Positions 36,007 through 45,682 of a stretch of DNA of 64,000 nucleotides are shown here, piece after piece. The DNA is taken from NCBI RefSeq assembly GCF_001038505.1, contig NZ_LDPY01000001.1, positions 3,906,001 through 3,970,000 of the forward strand, read 5' to 3'. Positions within the stretch are counted from its first letter, which is position 1. Each line of letters starts with the position of its first letter. Origin of the DNA: Puniceibacterium sp. IMCC21224. Its GTDB lineage: Bacteria; Pseudomonadota; Alphaproteobacteria; Rhodobacterales; Rhodobacteraceae. A program made the position numbers and the translations under genes. The notes beneath the pieces were generated by a model that searched no databases, was not told the origin of the DNA, and saw only the letters and a program-made list of their open reading frames with translations.

Positions 36007-36456
36007 ATGCTGCGCAAAACCGGTCTTTATTCCGTTCTGGTCCTCGCCAGTCTTACGGCACCGCTGCACGCTGAGGAACATTATGTCGTCATGCTGGGAG
36101 AAGGCTATTTCCCTTCGACCGTCTACGTCCTTCCTGGCGATACTGTGCGATTTGTCAACCAAGACCCAATCCCCATGGCGGCGACCGCAACTGACAGCAC
36201 CTGGACCACCGGGCTTTTGGCAACGAATGGCTCCTTCGTGCTGGAAGTGGTTGACGGGATGCAGTCTGCTTATGACAACCGCCTTCTTGACCTCGGCGGT
36301 CTCCTGACTGTTAGCACCAATTCGGAAGTGGTCGACGCGGCCTCTGGTCTAATTGACTATGTCAATCCGGCACCCGTCGATCTGGGCTCAGATGGCAAAC
36401 CCACAAATACCGATTCTGAAACGGTGGGTGGCGATATCCCGACCCCGACGAACTAA
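36007..36456 (+). CDS. Cupredoxin-like periplasmic protein lacking copper ligands
   Basis: A 149-residue secreted protein with a signal peptide (MLRKTGLYSVLVLASLTAPLHA). The mature part resembles the first half of a cupredoxin barrel: YFPSTVYVLPGDTVRFVNQDPIPM, where the last residue stands in place of the copper-binding His of the usual NxDxxxH motif. No C-x-H-x-M type ligand loop follows; instead there is LLTVSTNSEVVDAASGL and a Thr/Asp/Pro-rich tail. Copper binding is therefore unlikely. AAGGAG lies 6 bp before the ATG. It has no obvious partner gene, and its function is unknown. Confidence 0.7.
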   Translation: MLRKTGLYSVLVLASLTAPLHAEEHYVVMLGEGYFPSTVYVLPGDTVRFVNQDPIPMAATATDSTWTTGLLATNGSFVLEVVDGMQSAYDNRLLDLGGLLTVSTNSEVVDAASGLIDYVNPAPVDLGSDGKPTNTDSETVGGDIPTPTN

Positions 36457-36554
36457 TCACGCCCTGCCTAGCGGCTTTCCACGGCACCCACATCGGCGCA
36501 TGTCTGGTTGTTCAGTGGCCCCTGCTGCGGGGTCACGGAGCCAGCTCGACACCG

Positions 36555-37754
36555 TCAGCGCGTGCCGTCCAGCGCAGAATACAGCAGGACACCCCAGTCG
36601 GCCAGCTCTGCCCCGAGCCGCCCCCAGGTTGCGCCAAAGCTGATCGGGTCCAACCGGATTGCGGTGGCAATTTGCGCAAGTGAACGCCGTCCGTCGATCT
36701 GCGCCAGCACTGGGGCGGATGCCGTTGGCAAGGTCAGCCGCGTCTTTAATCCACCGAGCGACAACGGCAGAGCTTTGCCCCGCGCCACGGCCTGCGCCAA
36801 CGCCTGAGGGGCCACGCCGCGCAGATGCGGGATCAGCGCGCGGTCGGCACCGCCCGCCACTTTGCGAGTATCGCCTCTTGGCACCGCATAGGCCACATGC
36901 ATCTTGATCGTTCCGTTCAGCTTTTCCGCCAGTGCCCTTGCGGTCAGTGGCGGCATCCCTTTGGGCACCGGCGCATAGCGCGCCAGATCGTAAAGCGCGG
37001 GCGTCGCAAAAGACAACAACTGCCAGCCGCTGTCCTGCAGAACCGTGTTGAGCCCGATAACGTCATAGGCCCGGTCCTGACTGTGCAGCAACAGATCATA
37101 AAACCCGGCATCGCTCTGCTGATGATCCGTGAGGTTTTTGTTGGCGCGGAACGGATGGCTTTCGGGCAGATCAGCCACGATCTTGCGGGCGCGGGCCAGA
37201 CGTTCGGCCGGGGGCAGATCGCCCAACAATGTGCCAAAGGCTTCTTGCAGCGGATAGACACCCGAACGACCATAAGGCGCATAGACCATAAACCCCAGTC
37301 CGCCCCCCGGTGCCAGGGCCGCCCGTAGCGCCGCAAAACCTGCCGCGGGATCTGGCAGGTGATGCAGCACGCCGCAGCAATCGATATAGTCGAACTGCCC
37401 ATGGTCCGGCGCATCGAGCAGGCTGCCAGTGACAAAGGTGATGCCGTGTAATCCGCGTGCCTTCGCCCGCGCCTCGGCGATCGCACGCGAGGCTTTGGAC
37501 AGGTCAAGGTAGGTGATCTCATACGGGCGTCCGGCGCTCGTCAACACTTGCGCGAGCTGGACCAAACCATCGCCGGTTCCGCCCCCCGCTACCAGTGCGC
37601 GCAACGGTTTCGACCAGTCGCGGCGTCCCTGAAACAGGAAATGGTCGATTTCAAGCGGGTGCGACGGCGAGCCGGTGATCAGCCGCTTGGCTTCGTCCGC
37701 CGGATCGCGTTCGGGATAGGGGTAGGCTTCGTATTGTTCCTGAACCGTGACCAT
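36555..37754 (-). CDS. Class I SAM-dependent methyltransferase
   Basis: A 399-residue protein opening MVTVQEQYEAYPYPERDP, then the SAM-binding motif I ALVAGGGTGDGLVQLAQ (about 53-69), an acidic post-motif (ITYLDLSKAS) and IDCCGVLHHLPDPAAGFAAL. A C-terminal region of about 150 residues follows that resembles no named domain to me. The YPYPERDP opening is shared with a family of uncharacterised proteobacterial methyltransferases often annotated as small-molecule or peptide methylases. Substrate unknown. The gene stands alone. Confidence 0.82.
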   Translation of the reverse strand: MVTVQEQYEAYPYPERDPADEAKRLITGSPSHPLEIDHFLFQGRRDWSKPLRALVAGGGTGDGLVQLAQVLTSAGRPYEITYLDLSKASRAIAEARAKARGLHGITFVTGSLLDAPDHGQFDYIDCCGVLHHLPDPAAGFAALRAALAPGGGLGFMVYAPYGRSGVYPLQEAFGTLLGDLPPAERLARARKIVADLPESHPFRANKNLTDHQQSDAGFYDLLLHSQDRAYDVIGLNTVLQDSGWQLLSFATPALYDLARYAPVPKGMPPLTARALAEKLNGTIKMHVAYAVPRGDTRKVAGGADRALIPHLRGVAPQALAQAVARGKALPLSLGGLKTRLTLPTASAPVLAQIDGRRSLAQIATAIRLDPISFGATWGRLGAELADWGVLLYSALDGTR

Positions 37755-37905
37755 CCGCCTTGCCCGCCCTGCTGCATCCGCTGAGTTTTACCGCAAACAA
37801 ACTGGCACGGGCAGCGCAGGAAGCCAAGCGATGCCGCGGCAGGGCAAACCGCAACCGGGCGCACCCCTCGCAGGATGCGCCTGGTCATTAGGGCCCTAAG
37901 GCCGG

Positions 37906-39465
37906 TTATTTCAGCGTGATGCGGCCATCGGTGTAGGGCGTGTACGGTGCATTTTCCGCCAGATATTCTGCGGTGACATCGGCAAGGTCCGGACCGAAAT
38001 CATAGGCGTCCGTGGCGTCTACGAACATCTTGAAACCGTCACCACCATTGCGGACATAGTTGTTCGACACCAGTCCGTAAGTCGCCCCGAGGTCAATCGG
38101 CGCACCAGCCACCATGACATCGGATACGCGGCTGCCCGGCTCGGCTGCCGGATCAATCGTCAGCGTAATGCCTGCCACCTGCACAAAACGGCCGGCGCCT
38201 TCTTCGATCTGACTAGCACCGTTTTCCAGTGCGTCGATCACGATCTGACCACTAACAAAGAATGTCGACAGCGTGTTCTGGAACGGCAGCACCGTCAGCA
38301 CTTCGCCCATCGTGACCTCACCGGCGTCAATCGACGCCCGCAGACCACCCGAGTTGGCGATGGCGATCTGGATGCCCTGATCGGCAACCCGTGCCAGCAT
38401 CGCATCCGCCACGAGGTTGCCCATCGAACATTCCATCGCACGACAGACATCCCGGTCACCGACAATCGCTTCGGCGGATTCGGCGACCACTTTGTTGCGG
38501 ATTTCTTCCAGCGGCGCGGCAGCTTCGGTTATGCGGGCGACGGTGCCTTCATCCTCGGCAACGCCTCCGTCTAGTACAATCGGCTCTCCGACGGCCTCGG
38601 TGATCACACCGTCGTCGTCAAAGGTCACATTCAGTTCGCCCAGGAATTTGCCATAGGCATAGGCCTGCACAATCGCGGTGTCGCCGACCATGACAGGATA
38701 CGGACCCTTGGCACCTTCGATGGTATTGGACAGCAGCGAATTGTCATGCCCGCCGACGATCACATCGACGCCGGTTGTTTCAGCAGCGACGCGTTCATCC
38801 ACTTTCAGGCCGGAGTGCGACAGCACGATGATCTTGTTCACGCCCTCGGCGGTCATCTTATCGACCTCACCCTGCACGGCAACCACGGGATCGGAAAAGG
38901 TCACGTTCGGGCCGGGGCTGGCCAGTTCATCGGTGTCCTGCGGCGTCAGGCCAATAAAGCCGATCTTTTCGCCGCCCTGTTCGATCACGGTCGATTTCAT
39001 CAGCTTGCCAGCCAGCATTTCCTCGCCCGACACATCAGCATTGGACATCAGGATCGGGAAATCCAGCGCATCCATAAAGCCGCGCAGCACCTCTGGGCCG
39101 TCGTCGAATTCGTGGTTGCCCACGGTCATCGCCGTATAGCCCATCTTGTTCATCATTTCGGCGGCAAGCTTGCCCTTGTAATAGGTATAAAACAGCGTGC
39201 CCTGAAACTGATCACCGCCGTCGACAAGGATCGAATTGTTCGACCGCGCCCGCGCCGCCTCGATCGCCGTCACCAAGCGCGCCGACCCGCCAAAGCATTC
39301 GCCAGCAGTGTTGTCCTCGGCCGAACAACCCGAATCGTATTTGCTGATCGGCTCAAACCGGGCATGAAAATCATTGGTGTGCAGAATCGTCAGCGAATAG
39401 TCGGCGCTGGCGGCACCAGCGCTTAGTGCCAGCACCGCGGCGCTGGTCATAAGACGAAAAGACAT
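37906..39465 (-). CDS. 5'-nucleotidase / metallophosphatase, periplasmic
   Basis: A 519-residue secreted enzyme: signal peptide (MSFRLMTSAAVLALSAGAASA), N-terminal calcineurin-like domain with metal motifs LHTNDFHARFEP, DGGDQFQGT, VGNHEFDDG, LSHSGLKVDE and VGGHDNSLL, and C-terminal 5'-nucleotidase domain with ANSGGLRASIDAG and VSNNYVRNGGDGF. The family hydrolyses nucleoside monophosphates and cyclic nucleotides in the periplasm for phosphate and nucleoside salvage. The ATG at 39465 was chosen because the signal peptide starts there behind GAGAGGA. No pho-type neighbour is present. Confidence 0.92.
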   Translation of the reverse strand: MSFRLMTSAAVLALSAGAASADYSLTILHTNDFHARFEPISKYDSGCSAEDNTAGECFGGSARLVTAIEAARARSNNSILVDGGDQFQGTLFYTYYKGKLAAEMMNKMGYTAMTVGNHEFDDGPEVLRGFMDALDFPILMSNADVSGEEMLAGKLMKSTVIEQGGEKIGFIGLTPQDTDELASPGPNVTFSDPVVAVQGEVDKMTAEGVNKIIVLSHSGLKVDERVAAETTGVDVIVGGHDNSLLSNTIEGAKGPYPVMVGDTAIVQAYAYGKFLGELNVTFDDDGVITEAVGEPIVLDGGVAEDEGTVARITEAAAPLEEIRNKVVAESAEAIVGDRDVCRAMECSMGNLVADAMLARVADQGIQIAIANSGGLRASIDAGEVTMGEVLTVLPFQNTLSTFFVSGQIVIDALENGASQIEEGAGRFVQVAGITLTIDPAAEPGSRVSDVMVAGAPIDLGATYGLVSNNYVRNGGDGFKMFVDATDAYDFGPDLADVTAEYLAENAPYTPYTDGRITLK

Positions 39466-39623
39466 TGGATTTCCTCTCTGTGGGGTCACTCTGGCGGGAT
39501 GTTGCAACGCAGCGCGAAGGGAGTCAAAGCCTATGCAATGCCCATCGCGGCGACGCCAAGGAAAGCAGTCGTGCGATGTTGCCGCCTGACCGCTTGACGC
39601 GCGCCATCCCACACGGCAAGACG

Positions 39624-39971
39624 ATGGCTATGATCCTGATCTACAAATTATTCCGTGCCGCCGAATATGATGCCCTTGTCGCCGCTGGTGAGACGGCTGG
39701 CGCGCCTGTCGATCTTGCTGACGGCTATGTGCATTTCTCGACCGGTGATCAGGTCGCCGTGACCGCTGCCAAACATTTCGCCGGAGTGGGTGGGCTGAAA
39801 CTGCTCGCCATCGACGCCGACGCGCTGGGCGATGACCTGAAATGGGAGGTGTCGCGCGGCGGCGCGCTGTTCCCTCATCTCTACCGAAAGTTGCGGGTGG
39901 CGGATGTGGTCTGGGTACGGGACCTACCGCTTCAGGACGGACAACACCAATTCGACGGTGTGACGCTGTGA
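39624..39971 (+). CDS. DUF952 domain-containing protein
   Basis: A 115-residue cytosolic protein with the DUF952 pattern: [33 protein letters not shown] and [17 protein letters not shown]. The family structurally resembles glutathione-S-transferase-like or ADP-ribosyltransferase-like folds in some reports, without an agreed function. It overlaps pyrD by 4 bp (GTGA), a pairing I believe is common in Rhodobacteraceae. Either ATG at 39624 or at 39630 could be the start. Confidence 0.82.
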   Translation: MAMILIYKLFRAAEYDALVAAGETAGAPVDLADGYVHFSTGDQVAVTAAKHFAGVGGLKLLAIDADALGDDLKWEVSRGGALFPHLYRKLRVADVVWVRDLPLQDGQHQFDGVTL

Positions 39972-41038
39972 TCGTTGAGCGCGCAGGCCTCGCGGTATTG
40001 CACCGGATCAATCCGGAAATCGCGCATGGCCTTGCGCTGCGGGCACTGCAAACCGGGCTGGTGCCGCTGCCGGGACTTGTGACCTCGGCGCGGCTGCGCA
40101 CAGAACTGGGCGGCTTGTCGCTGGCCAACCCCATCGGCCTTGCCGCCGGCTTTGACAAGAACGCCGTCGTGCTGGCACCGCTCAGCCGTGCTGGCTTCGG
40201 ATTCGTCGAGGCAGGGGCCACAACGCCGCGCCCGCAGCCCGGCAATCAACGACCAAGGCTGTATCGTCTGGGCAAAGACCGCGCAGTGATCAACCGCTTT
40301 GGTTTTAACAACAACGGGATGCAGGCGATGGCCACGCACCTCGCCATGCGCCCGAAAGATGCAGTGATCGGCCTCAACCTTGGTGCGAACAAGGACAGCG
40401 CCGACCGGGCCGGCGATTTTGCCCGTGTGCTGGCGCATTGCGGTCAATGGCTCGACTTTGCGACGGTAAATGTCAGCTCGCCCAATACCGAACGTCTGCG
40501 CGATCTTCAGGGCAAGGCGGCGCTGGCCGGTCTGCTCGACGGTGTGATGACCGCGCGCGACGGAGTGTCGCGTGATAATCAGAGCGGGCCGCTGCCAATC
40601 TTTCTCAAGATCGCGCCGGACATGGAGCTTGGCGCGCTCAAGGATATTGCCGATGTTGCCATGGGCTCGGGCATATCGGGCATCATCGCCACCAACACCA
40701 CGCTGGATCGTTCTGGCCTGCGCTCGGCGCATGCGGCTGAACCGGGTGGGTTGTCCGGTCAGCCGCTGTTTGACCGCTCGACACGGGTGCTGGCGCGGCT
40801 GTCGTTGCTGACCAAGGGCCAGATGCCACTGATCGGCGTTGGCGGCGTAGGATCCGCGGAACAGGCCTATGCCAAAATTCGTGCCGGGGCTTCGGCTGTG
40901 CAGCTATACACTGCGCTGATTTATTCAGGTCTGTCGCTGGTGCCAAAGATCGCGCGGGGGCTGGACGATCTGCTGGCGCGCGACGGGTTTGAAACGGTGG
41001 CTGAAGCCGTGGGAACCGACCGCGAAAGCTGGCTCTGA
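39968..41038 (+). CDS. pyrD: Dihydroorotate dehydrogenase (quinone), class 2
   Basis: A 356-residue FMN enzyme of pyrimidine synthesis, membrane-associated and quinone-dependent. Motifs: [36 protein letters not shown], the catalytic-Ser segment [18 protein letters not shown] and [27 protein letters not shown]. The N-terminal helical membrane-docking domain is present ([20 protein letters not shown]). The GTG start at 39968 overlaps the DUF952 stop. It converges on trpF with only 9 bp between stops. Confidence 0.96.
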   Translation: MIVERAGLAVLHRINPEIAHGLALRALQTGLVPLPGLVTSARLRTELGGLSLANPIGLAAGFDKNAVVLAPLSRAGFGFVEAGATTPRPQPGNQRPRLYRLGKDRAVINRFGFNNNGMQAMATHLAMRPKDAVIGLNLGANKDSADRAGDFARVLAHCGQWLDFATVNVSSPNTERLRDLQGKAALAGLLDGVMTARDGVSRDNQSGPLPIFLKIAPDMELGALKDIADVAMGSGISGIIATNTTLDRSGLRSAHAAEPGGLSGQPLFDRSTRVLARLSLLTKGQMPLIGVGGVGSAEQAYAKIRAGASAVQLYTALIYSGLSLVPKIARGLDDLLARDGFETVAEAVGTDRESWL

Positions 41039-41047
41039 CCCATCGGA

Positions 41048-41710
41048 TCAGAGCTTCGGCACAGCCAGTTCAATGCGTGCGGCGGCAACAAAATCGCGGA
41101 ACAGCCCAGCGTCCTTGACCCCCGGCGCGGTTTCCACGCCAGATGAGACATCGACCTGTCGCGCGCCGGTCAGCGAAATCGCCTTGGCCACATTGGCAGG
41201 CGTCAATCCCCCGGCCAGCATCCACGGCACAGGCCAGCGCCGCCCCGCGATCAGCCGCCAGTCAAACGCCAGCCCATTGCCGCCGGGCAATTCTGCGCCT
41301 TTTGGTGGCCGCGCATCGACCAACAACTGGTCGGCGACTTTGCCATAGATGTCCAGCGCAGGCAGGTCTTCGGATGCGGCAATCCCCACGGCTTTCATCA
41401 CAGGTAAACCATAGCGCGCCTTGATCGCCACCACCCGCTCCGGGGTTTCGCGTCCATGCAGTTGCAACAGGTCCAGAGGCACCTGGGCGACAATCTCGTC
41501 CAGCAGGGCATCATCTGCATCGACCACCAACGCGACCTTGGCTAATCCCACTGGCGCCAATATGGCGAGTTCACGCGCCTGAACCATGGTCACGTGGCGC
41601 GGCGATTTCGGAAAGAATACAAACCCTGCATAAGCCGCCCCGGCTTGCGCAACCGCCGTCACATCGGACGGCTGCCGCAGCCCACAGATTTTCACACGTA
41701 TATCAGCCAT
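41048..41710 (-). CDS. trpF: Phosphoribosylanthranilate isomerase
   Basis: A 220-residue (beta/alpha)8 barrel catalysing the third step of tryptophan synthesis. The general base Cys is in [13 protein letters not shown] (residue 9) and the acid Asp is in [12 protein letters not shown]; the phosphate-binding end has [11 protein letters not shown] and [15 protein letters not shown]. The ATG at 41710 was chosen because the barrel starts at once there. It is last in the minus-strand run rpsA-ihfB-lapA-trpF, 104 bp after lapA. In many relatives trpB follows; here pyrD lies opposite. Confidence 0.95.
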   Translation of the reverse strand: MADIRVKICGLRQPSDVTAVAQAGAAYAGFVFFPKSPRHVTMVQARELAILAPVGLAKVALVVDADDALLDEIVAQVPLDLLQLHGRETPERVVAIKARYGLPVMKAVGIAASEDLPALDIYGKVADQLLVDARPPKGAELPGGNGLAFDWRLIAGRRWPVPWMLAGGLTPANVAKAISLTGARQVDVSSGVETAPGVKDAGLFRDFVAAARIELAVPKL

Positions 41711-41814
41711 GAGGGCCTCTGTTCCATCATCTGCGACAAACGTCCGGTCGTGCGGGTCGCGAGCAAAGACAGGCAACCCAAGGAACCACTCGGGCGTTAC
41801 GTCAGTCCGACGCC

Positions 41815-42165
41815 TCAGCCTGCCTCGTCCAGCAGGGCAAGAACCTCGTCCTTGTCCTTGTCCCGCTGGCCTTTAACCCGGCGCAATTCTCGTTCGAGTT
41901 GCTTGACCTCGGACTGGCGGCGGCTGGCTTCGGCGCGGTGCTTGTGCTCGCGCAGCCATTCCCAGACAAAGCCGATCAGAAGACCCGCAACGATGCCGCC
42001 AAAGATCACCAAGAACATCGGCAGCTGGATCGTCTCCTGCATACCCAGCAGGACCGACAAGTCCCCCGGCAGCAGCTTTAGCGTGACAAGCTCCCGGTTG
42101 GCCAGCGCAACCGAGATCAGCACAATCGCAAGGGCCGCCAAAAAGGCATAGCGGATGTAACGCAT
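41815..42165 (-). CDS. LapA domain-containing membrane protein
   Basis: A 116-residue protein with two membrane helices (about 5-22 and 48-70) and a cytoplasmic basic coiled-coil tail ([22 protein letters not shown] onward), the layout of LapA/YciS proteins. In E. coli LapA helps control LPS synthesis with LapB. It begins 4 bp after ihfB and belongs to the rpsA-ihfB-lapA group conserved across proteobacteria. Confidence 0.85.
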   Translation of the reverse strand: MRYIRYAFLAALAIVLISVALANRELVTLKLLPGDLSVLLGMQETIQLPMFLVIFGGIVAGLLIGFVWEWLREHKHRAEASRRQSEVKQLERELRRVKGQRDKDKDEVLALLDEAG

Positions 42166-42169
42166 CAGT

Positions 42170-42451
42170 TTATTTTCCGTTCAGTCTGTCGCGCAGCAGT
42201 TTTCCGGTCTTGAAGAATGGCACATGCTTTTCCTCAACTTCGACCGATTCCCCGGTGCGCGGATTTCGTCCCACCCTGGCATCACGCTTCTTGACGGAAA
42301 AGGCGCCAAAACCGCGCAACTCCACCCGGTCGCCACGTGACATGGCATCCGTAATCTCGTCAAAGATCGTGTTTACGATCCGCTCTACATCCCGCTGGTA
42401 TAAATGCGGATTGTCGTCAGAAATCTTCTGGATCAATTCAGACCTAATCAT
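42170..42451 (-). CDS. ihfB: Integration host factor subunit beta
   Basis: A 93-residue DNA-bending protein of the HU/IHF family: [43 protein letters not shown] and the C-terminal [13 protein letters not shown]. The beta-arm Pro (RNPRTGE) that intercalates DNA is present. Its position after rpsA marks it as the beta rather than alpha subunit or HU. AGGGGGA precedes the ATG. Confidence 0.95.
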   Translation of the reverse strand: MIRSELIQKISDDNPHLYQRDVERIVNTIFDEITDAMSRGDRVELRGFGAFSVKKRDARVGRNPRTGESVEVEEKHVPFFKTGKLLRDRLNGK

Positions 42452-42680
42452 GGTCTCGCATCCCCCTCAGCGCCCTTCGGGCCATTTCTTATGCCCAGAC
42501 TATACGTTGATATCCTCAAAACAGAAACCTGATCCACGCAGGAAAACCCATTAATTGCAAGCGCTTTGCGCGACGTCCACTGTAATGTGCCGCAATCGGC
42601 GCGCAATTGCGCATCTGAATCGGCTTGCGGGGCGTCTACTCGCTGATCTTCCGCACTGCGGCGATTCGGTTTTAAAACGC

Positions 42681-42707
42681 AAAAAGCCCCGGCATTTCCG
42701 CCGGGGC
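42681..42707 (-). terminator. Rho-independent terminator after rpsA
   Basis: On the minus strand a perfect 8-bp stem GCCCCGGC/GCCGGGGC with a 6-base loop is followed by five T residues. It lies about 30 bp past the rpsA stop and separates rpsA from ihfB. Confidence 0.9.
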
Positions 42708-42736
42708 CTCTGCTTATTTAATGTGTATTTGCCGGA

Positions 42737-44416
42737 TCACTCGTCGCGTTTGAGCGCCGCACCAAGAATGTCGCCCAGCGACGCACCCGAATCGGACGAT
42801 CCGAATTGCTCGACGGCTTCTTTCTCTTCGGCGATTTCGCGCGCCTTGACCGACAGACCCAGACGGCGGGTCTTCGCGTCAACATTGGTCACGCGCACAT
42901 CGACCTTGTTGCCAACCGAGAACCGCTCGGGGCGCTGCTCGGCACGATCACGCGACAGGTCGCTGCGGCGAATAAAGGACTTCATGCCCTCGTACTCGAC
43001 CTCGATGCCACCATCTTCGATCGCGGTGACTTCAACCGTCACGATCGAGCCGCGCTTTACGCCGCCAACCGCTTCGGAGAACTTGTCGCCACCCAGTGCC
43101 TTGATCGAGAGCGAGATACGCTCTTTCTCAATGTCGACTTCCGAGACAACGGCCTGAACCACATCGCCTTTGCGATAGTTCTGGATCGCCTCTTCGCCGC
43201 GCTCGTCCCAGCTGAGGTCGGACAAGTGCACCATGCCGTCGATTTCGCCTTCGAGACCGATGAACAGACCGAATTCGGTGATGTTCTTGACCTCGCCCTC
43301 GACCTCTTTGCCCTCGGGGTGTGTTTCTGCAAACACTTCCCATGGGTTGCGCATGGTCTGCTTGAGACCCAGTGAAACGCGGCGCTTGGCCTGGTCGATT
43401 TCCAGAACCATGACCTCAACCTCTTGCGAGGTGGACACGATCTTGCCCGGGTGCACGTTCTTTTTGGTCCAGGACATTTCCGAAACGTGAACCAGACCTT
43501 CGACACCGGGCTCAAGCTCAACAAATGCACCGTAATCGGTGATGTTGGTGACGCGACCAGTGTGCGACGATTCCAGCGGGTACTTGCCGGCAACCATGTC
43601 CCACGGATCTTCCTGAAGCTGCTTCATGCCAAGGGAGATACGGTGCGTCTCTTTGTTGATCTTGATGACCTGAACCTTGACCGTCTCGCCGATCGACAGG
43701 ATCTCGGACGGGTGGTTCACACGGCGCCACGCCATGTCGGTCACGTGCAGCAGGCCGTCTACGCCGCCAAGGTCGACAAATGCGCCGTACTCGGTGATGT
43801 TCTTGACAACGCCGTCAACAGCCTGACCTTCGGTCAGATTGCCGATAACTTCGGCACGCTGCTCAGCACGGGATTCTTCGAGGATCGCGCGACGCGATAC
43901 AACGATGTTGCCACGGCGACGGTCCATTTTGAGGATCTGGAACGGCTGCTTGAGACCCATGAGCGGGCCTGCATCGCGCACGGGGCGCACATCAACCTGC
44001 GAGCCCGGCAGGAACGCAACAGCGCCCCCCAGATCGACGGTAAAGCCGCCCTTGACCCGACCAAAGATCGCACCTTCGACGCGCGCGTCGTCGGCATAAG
44101 CCTTTTCGAGACGATCCCAAGCTTCTTCGCGGCGGGCCATTTCACGCGAAATGACAGCTTCACCGCGCGAGTTTTCGACCTGACGCAGAAACACTTCGAC
44201 GGTATCGCCGACGGAAATGTCGGGCTGTTCGCCGGGATTCGCAAATTCCTTGAGCTCGACACGGCCTTCCATCTTGTAGCCGACGTCGATGATGGCTTGT
44301 CCCGCTTCGATGGCGATGACCTTGCCTTTGACAACCGATCCCTCATCGGGGGTGTCCATTTCGAAGCTTTCGTTAAGGAGGGCTTCGAAATCCTCCATTG
44401 ATGCTTTAGCGCACAT
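42737..44416 (-). CDS. rpsA: 30S ribosomal protein S1
   Basis: A 559-residue protein with six S1/OB-fold repeats, the normal number. Examples of repeat cores are VDVGYKMEGRVELKEF, EYGAFVDLGGVDGLLHVTDM, DYGAFVELEPGVEGLVHVSEM and EFGLFIGLEGEIDGMVHLSDL. It binds mRNA leaders and helps load them on the 30S subunit. AGGAAAAC precedes the ATG; the in-frame ATG six codons later is an alternative. The usual upstream neighbour cmk is separated here by an inserted plus-strand gene at 45000. Confidence 0.97.
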   Translation of the reverse strand: MCAKASMEDFEALLNESFEMDTPDEGSVVKGKVIAIEAGQAIIDVGYKMEGRVELKEFANPGEQPDISVGDTVEVFLRQVENSRGEAVISREMARREEAWDRLEKAYADDARVEGAIFGRVKGGFTVDLGGAVAFLPGSQVDVRPVRDAGPLMGLKQPFQILKMDRRRGNIVVSRRAILEESRAEQRAEVIGNLTEGQAVDGVVKNITEYGAFVDLGGVDGLLHVTDMAWRRVNHPSEILSIGETVKVQVIKINKETHRISLGMKQLQEDPWDMVAGKYPLESSHTGRVTNITDYGAFVELEPGVEGLVHVSEMSWTKKNVHPGKIVSTSQEVEVMVLEIDQAKRRVSLGLKQTMRNPWEVFAETHPEGKEVEGEVKNITEFGLFIGLEGEIDGMVHLSDLSWDERGEEAIQNYRKGDVVQAVVSEVDIEKERISLSIKALGGDKFSEAVGGVKRGSIVTVEVTAIEDGGIEVEYEGMKSFIRRSDLSRDRAEQRPERFSVGNKVDVRVTNVDAKTRRLGLSVKAREIAEEKEAVEQFGSSDSGASLGDILGAALKRDE

Positions 44417-44999
44417 ACGTTTGTGTTTTCCTATCTTTACGTCTGTTTACTGGCCATGCGGTTGTCTCCGCCGGTCTTGATTGGCTCCGCCTGGGGCGGA
44501 TGGGATGTGTCGTAGCGATCACAAAACACGAAAGGGGCCGGTGATGTTCCAACCCCGCCTGTTCTTCTGGTTCTGCGGCATTATTCGCCTTGTCGACGGG
44601 GGCGCTATAGCGCTTGAGGCGGATCATGGCAAGGAAGCAATGTGGTGGACTGCTCTTGCAATTGGCAAAATGGGCCGTGGGATCGACATCCATCGCCCGA
44701 CCCAGGCGCGCTTTGCGGTGCACGGGTCGCCTTGGCTGACATCCTGCAGGGTACGCCGCGAGGTGAGTGATGTTCTTTCGCTCCACGAATTGACGCCAAG
44801 CGGCGTCTATTTGCCCAAAAACAGAATATCAATAAAATTTTATTCCGTAACCACTCGTAAATACTTAGCAAATTTTCGCTCAGATCGCTCAACCTAAGCG
44901 AAAGCTTGCCTATCATGCACAACCATCACCTTGCAACCCAAGGTGGAACTGTTAACCTTAGGTTGTGATGACTGGGTCGGGGGCTCGACGCGAGGAATC
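44417..44999. other. rpsA leader and promoter region of the 45000 gene
   Basis: This 583-bp region is divergent. The half nearest 44417 is the rpsA leader and promoter. The half nearest 45000 is AT-rich and carries ACTTAGCAAATTTTCGCT (44863-44880), nearly the same as a sequence upstream of ectA. A 138-codon plus-strand open frame at 44481-44897 is not supported as a gene because it resembles no family and crosses this AT-rich promoter-like stretch. Confidence 0.45.
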
Positions 45000-45608
45000 A
45001 TGAAAATGTCACGGTTGCAAAGGAACCTTCCATTCAGCCAGTTTTCTTTTGACGAGTTTCAACAAACTTCAAACTACCGGGTCGCGAATGCTTGGCGCAA
45101 CCCGGATGCGCACATTCCGCTGCGCGGCGGGCTGGACGGGATAAATGTGTCCGACCAGCTTTTCGATACGTTCGACAAGAAAATGGACGATCGAATCCAA
45201 AATGAGTCTGGAACCATGTCGCACATGGACCTGATTCTGCTGCACGGCAAGAACTTGGGATTGGGGTCGATTTTTGACAGAATCGGCAGCGAATTCCGTG
45301 CGTATGATATGTATCGCTCCAAGTCGCTGGCGTTTAGTGCGGCAAGTCAGGGAACAGGGCACAAGACGGTTTTCGCCGTTGATCTGGACGCGTTGGGATA
45401 TGTCGACAGGGCACTCCCCAAACTGATCAGGCTGCGCAAGAGGAATCCTCTTTTGACTGTGTTGATCCTGTCCTCTCATTTCAACCGGGATGACCTTTCC
45501 GGAGAGAGGGCTGCCATAGCGGACGCTTCAATCAAGCTTCCGTCAAACGCGTCTGGTATCATGCGAGGCATCGGGTATGCGGTGCATAACGCACACAAGC
45601 GCAACTGA
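45000..45608 (+). CDS. Hypothetical protein, possible degenerate receiver-like domain
   Basis: A 202-residue protein I cannot assign to a named family. The C-terminal half (about 120-195) has an alternating strand-helix pattern, KTVFAVDLDALGYVDRALPKLIRLR then LLTVLILSSHFNRDDL and ADASIKLPSNASGIMRGI, resembling the last strands of a response-regulator receiver: an S at the Thr position and a K-L-P that could be the conserved Lys-Pro. The phospho-acceptor Asp pocket is not clearly present. It sits alone on the plus strand between rpsA and cmk, which are neighbours in most proteobacteria, so it is probably an insertion. An 11-bp stem follows its stop. Confidence 0.65.
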   Translation: MKMSRLQRNLPFSQFSFDEFQQTSNYRVANAWRNPDAHIPLRGGLDGINVSDQLFDTFDKKMDDRIQNESGTMSHMDLILLHGKNLGLGSIFDRIGSEFRAYDMYRSKSLAFSAASQGTGHKTVFAVDLDALGYVDRALPKLIRLRKRNPLLTVLILSSHFNRDDLSGERAAIADASIKLPSNASGIMRGIGYAVHNAHKRN

Positions 45609-45618
45609 CCTTGGTCAG

Positions 45619-45649
45619 GGGTTCCGACGATTACGAACCGTCGGAACCC
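45619..45649. terminator. Hairpin between convergent hypothetical gene and cmk
   Basis: A perfect 11-bp stem GGGTTCCGACG/CGTCGGAACCC with a 9-base loop lies between two convergent stops. There is no T run on either side, so it may act as a weak or factor-assisted bidirectional terminator or protect a 3' end. Confidence 0.65.
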
Positions 45650-45682
45650 GCCTTACCGTCGGCAAATACGCAATCAGAGAAT

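Noticed and set aside
44481..44897. 138-codon plus-strand open frame between rpsA and the 45000 gene
   Set aside because: No family resemblance, no good ribosome site, and it runs through the AT-rich promoter-like region.
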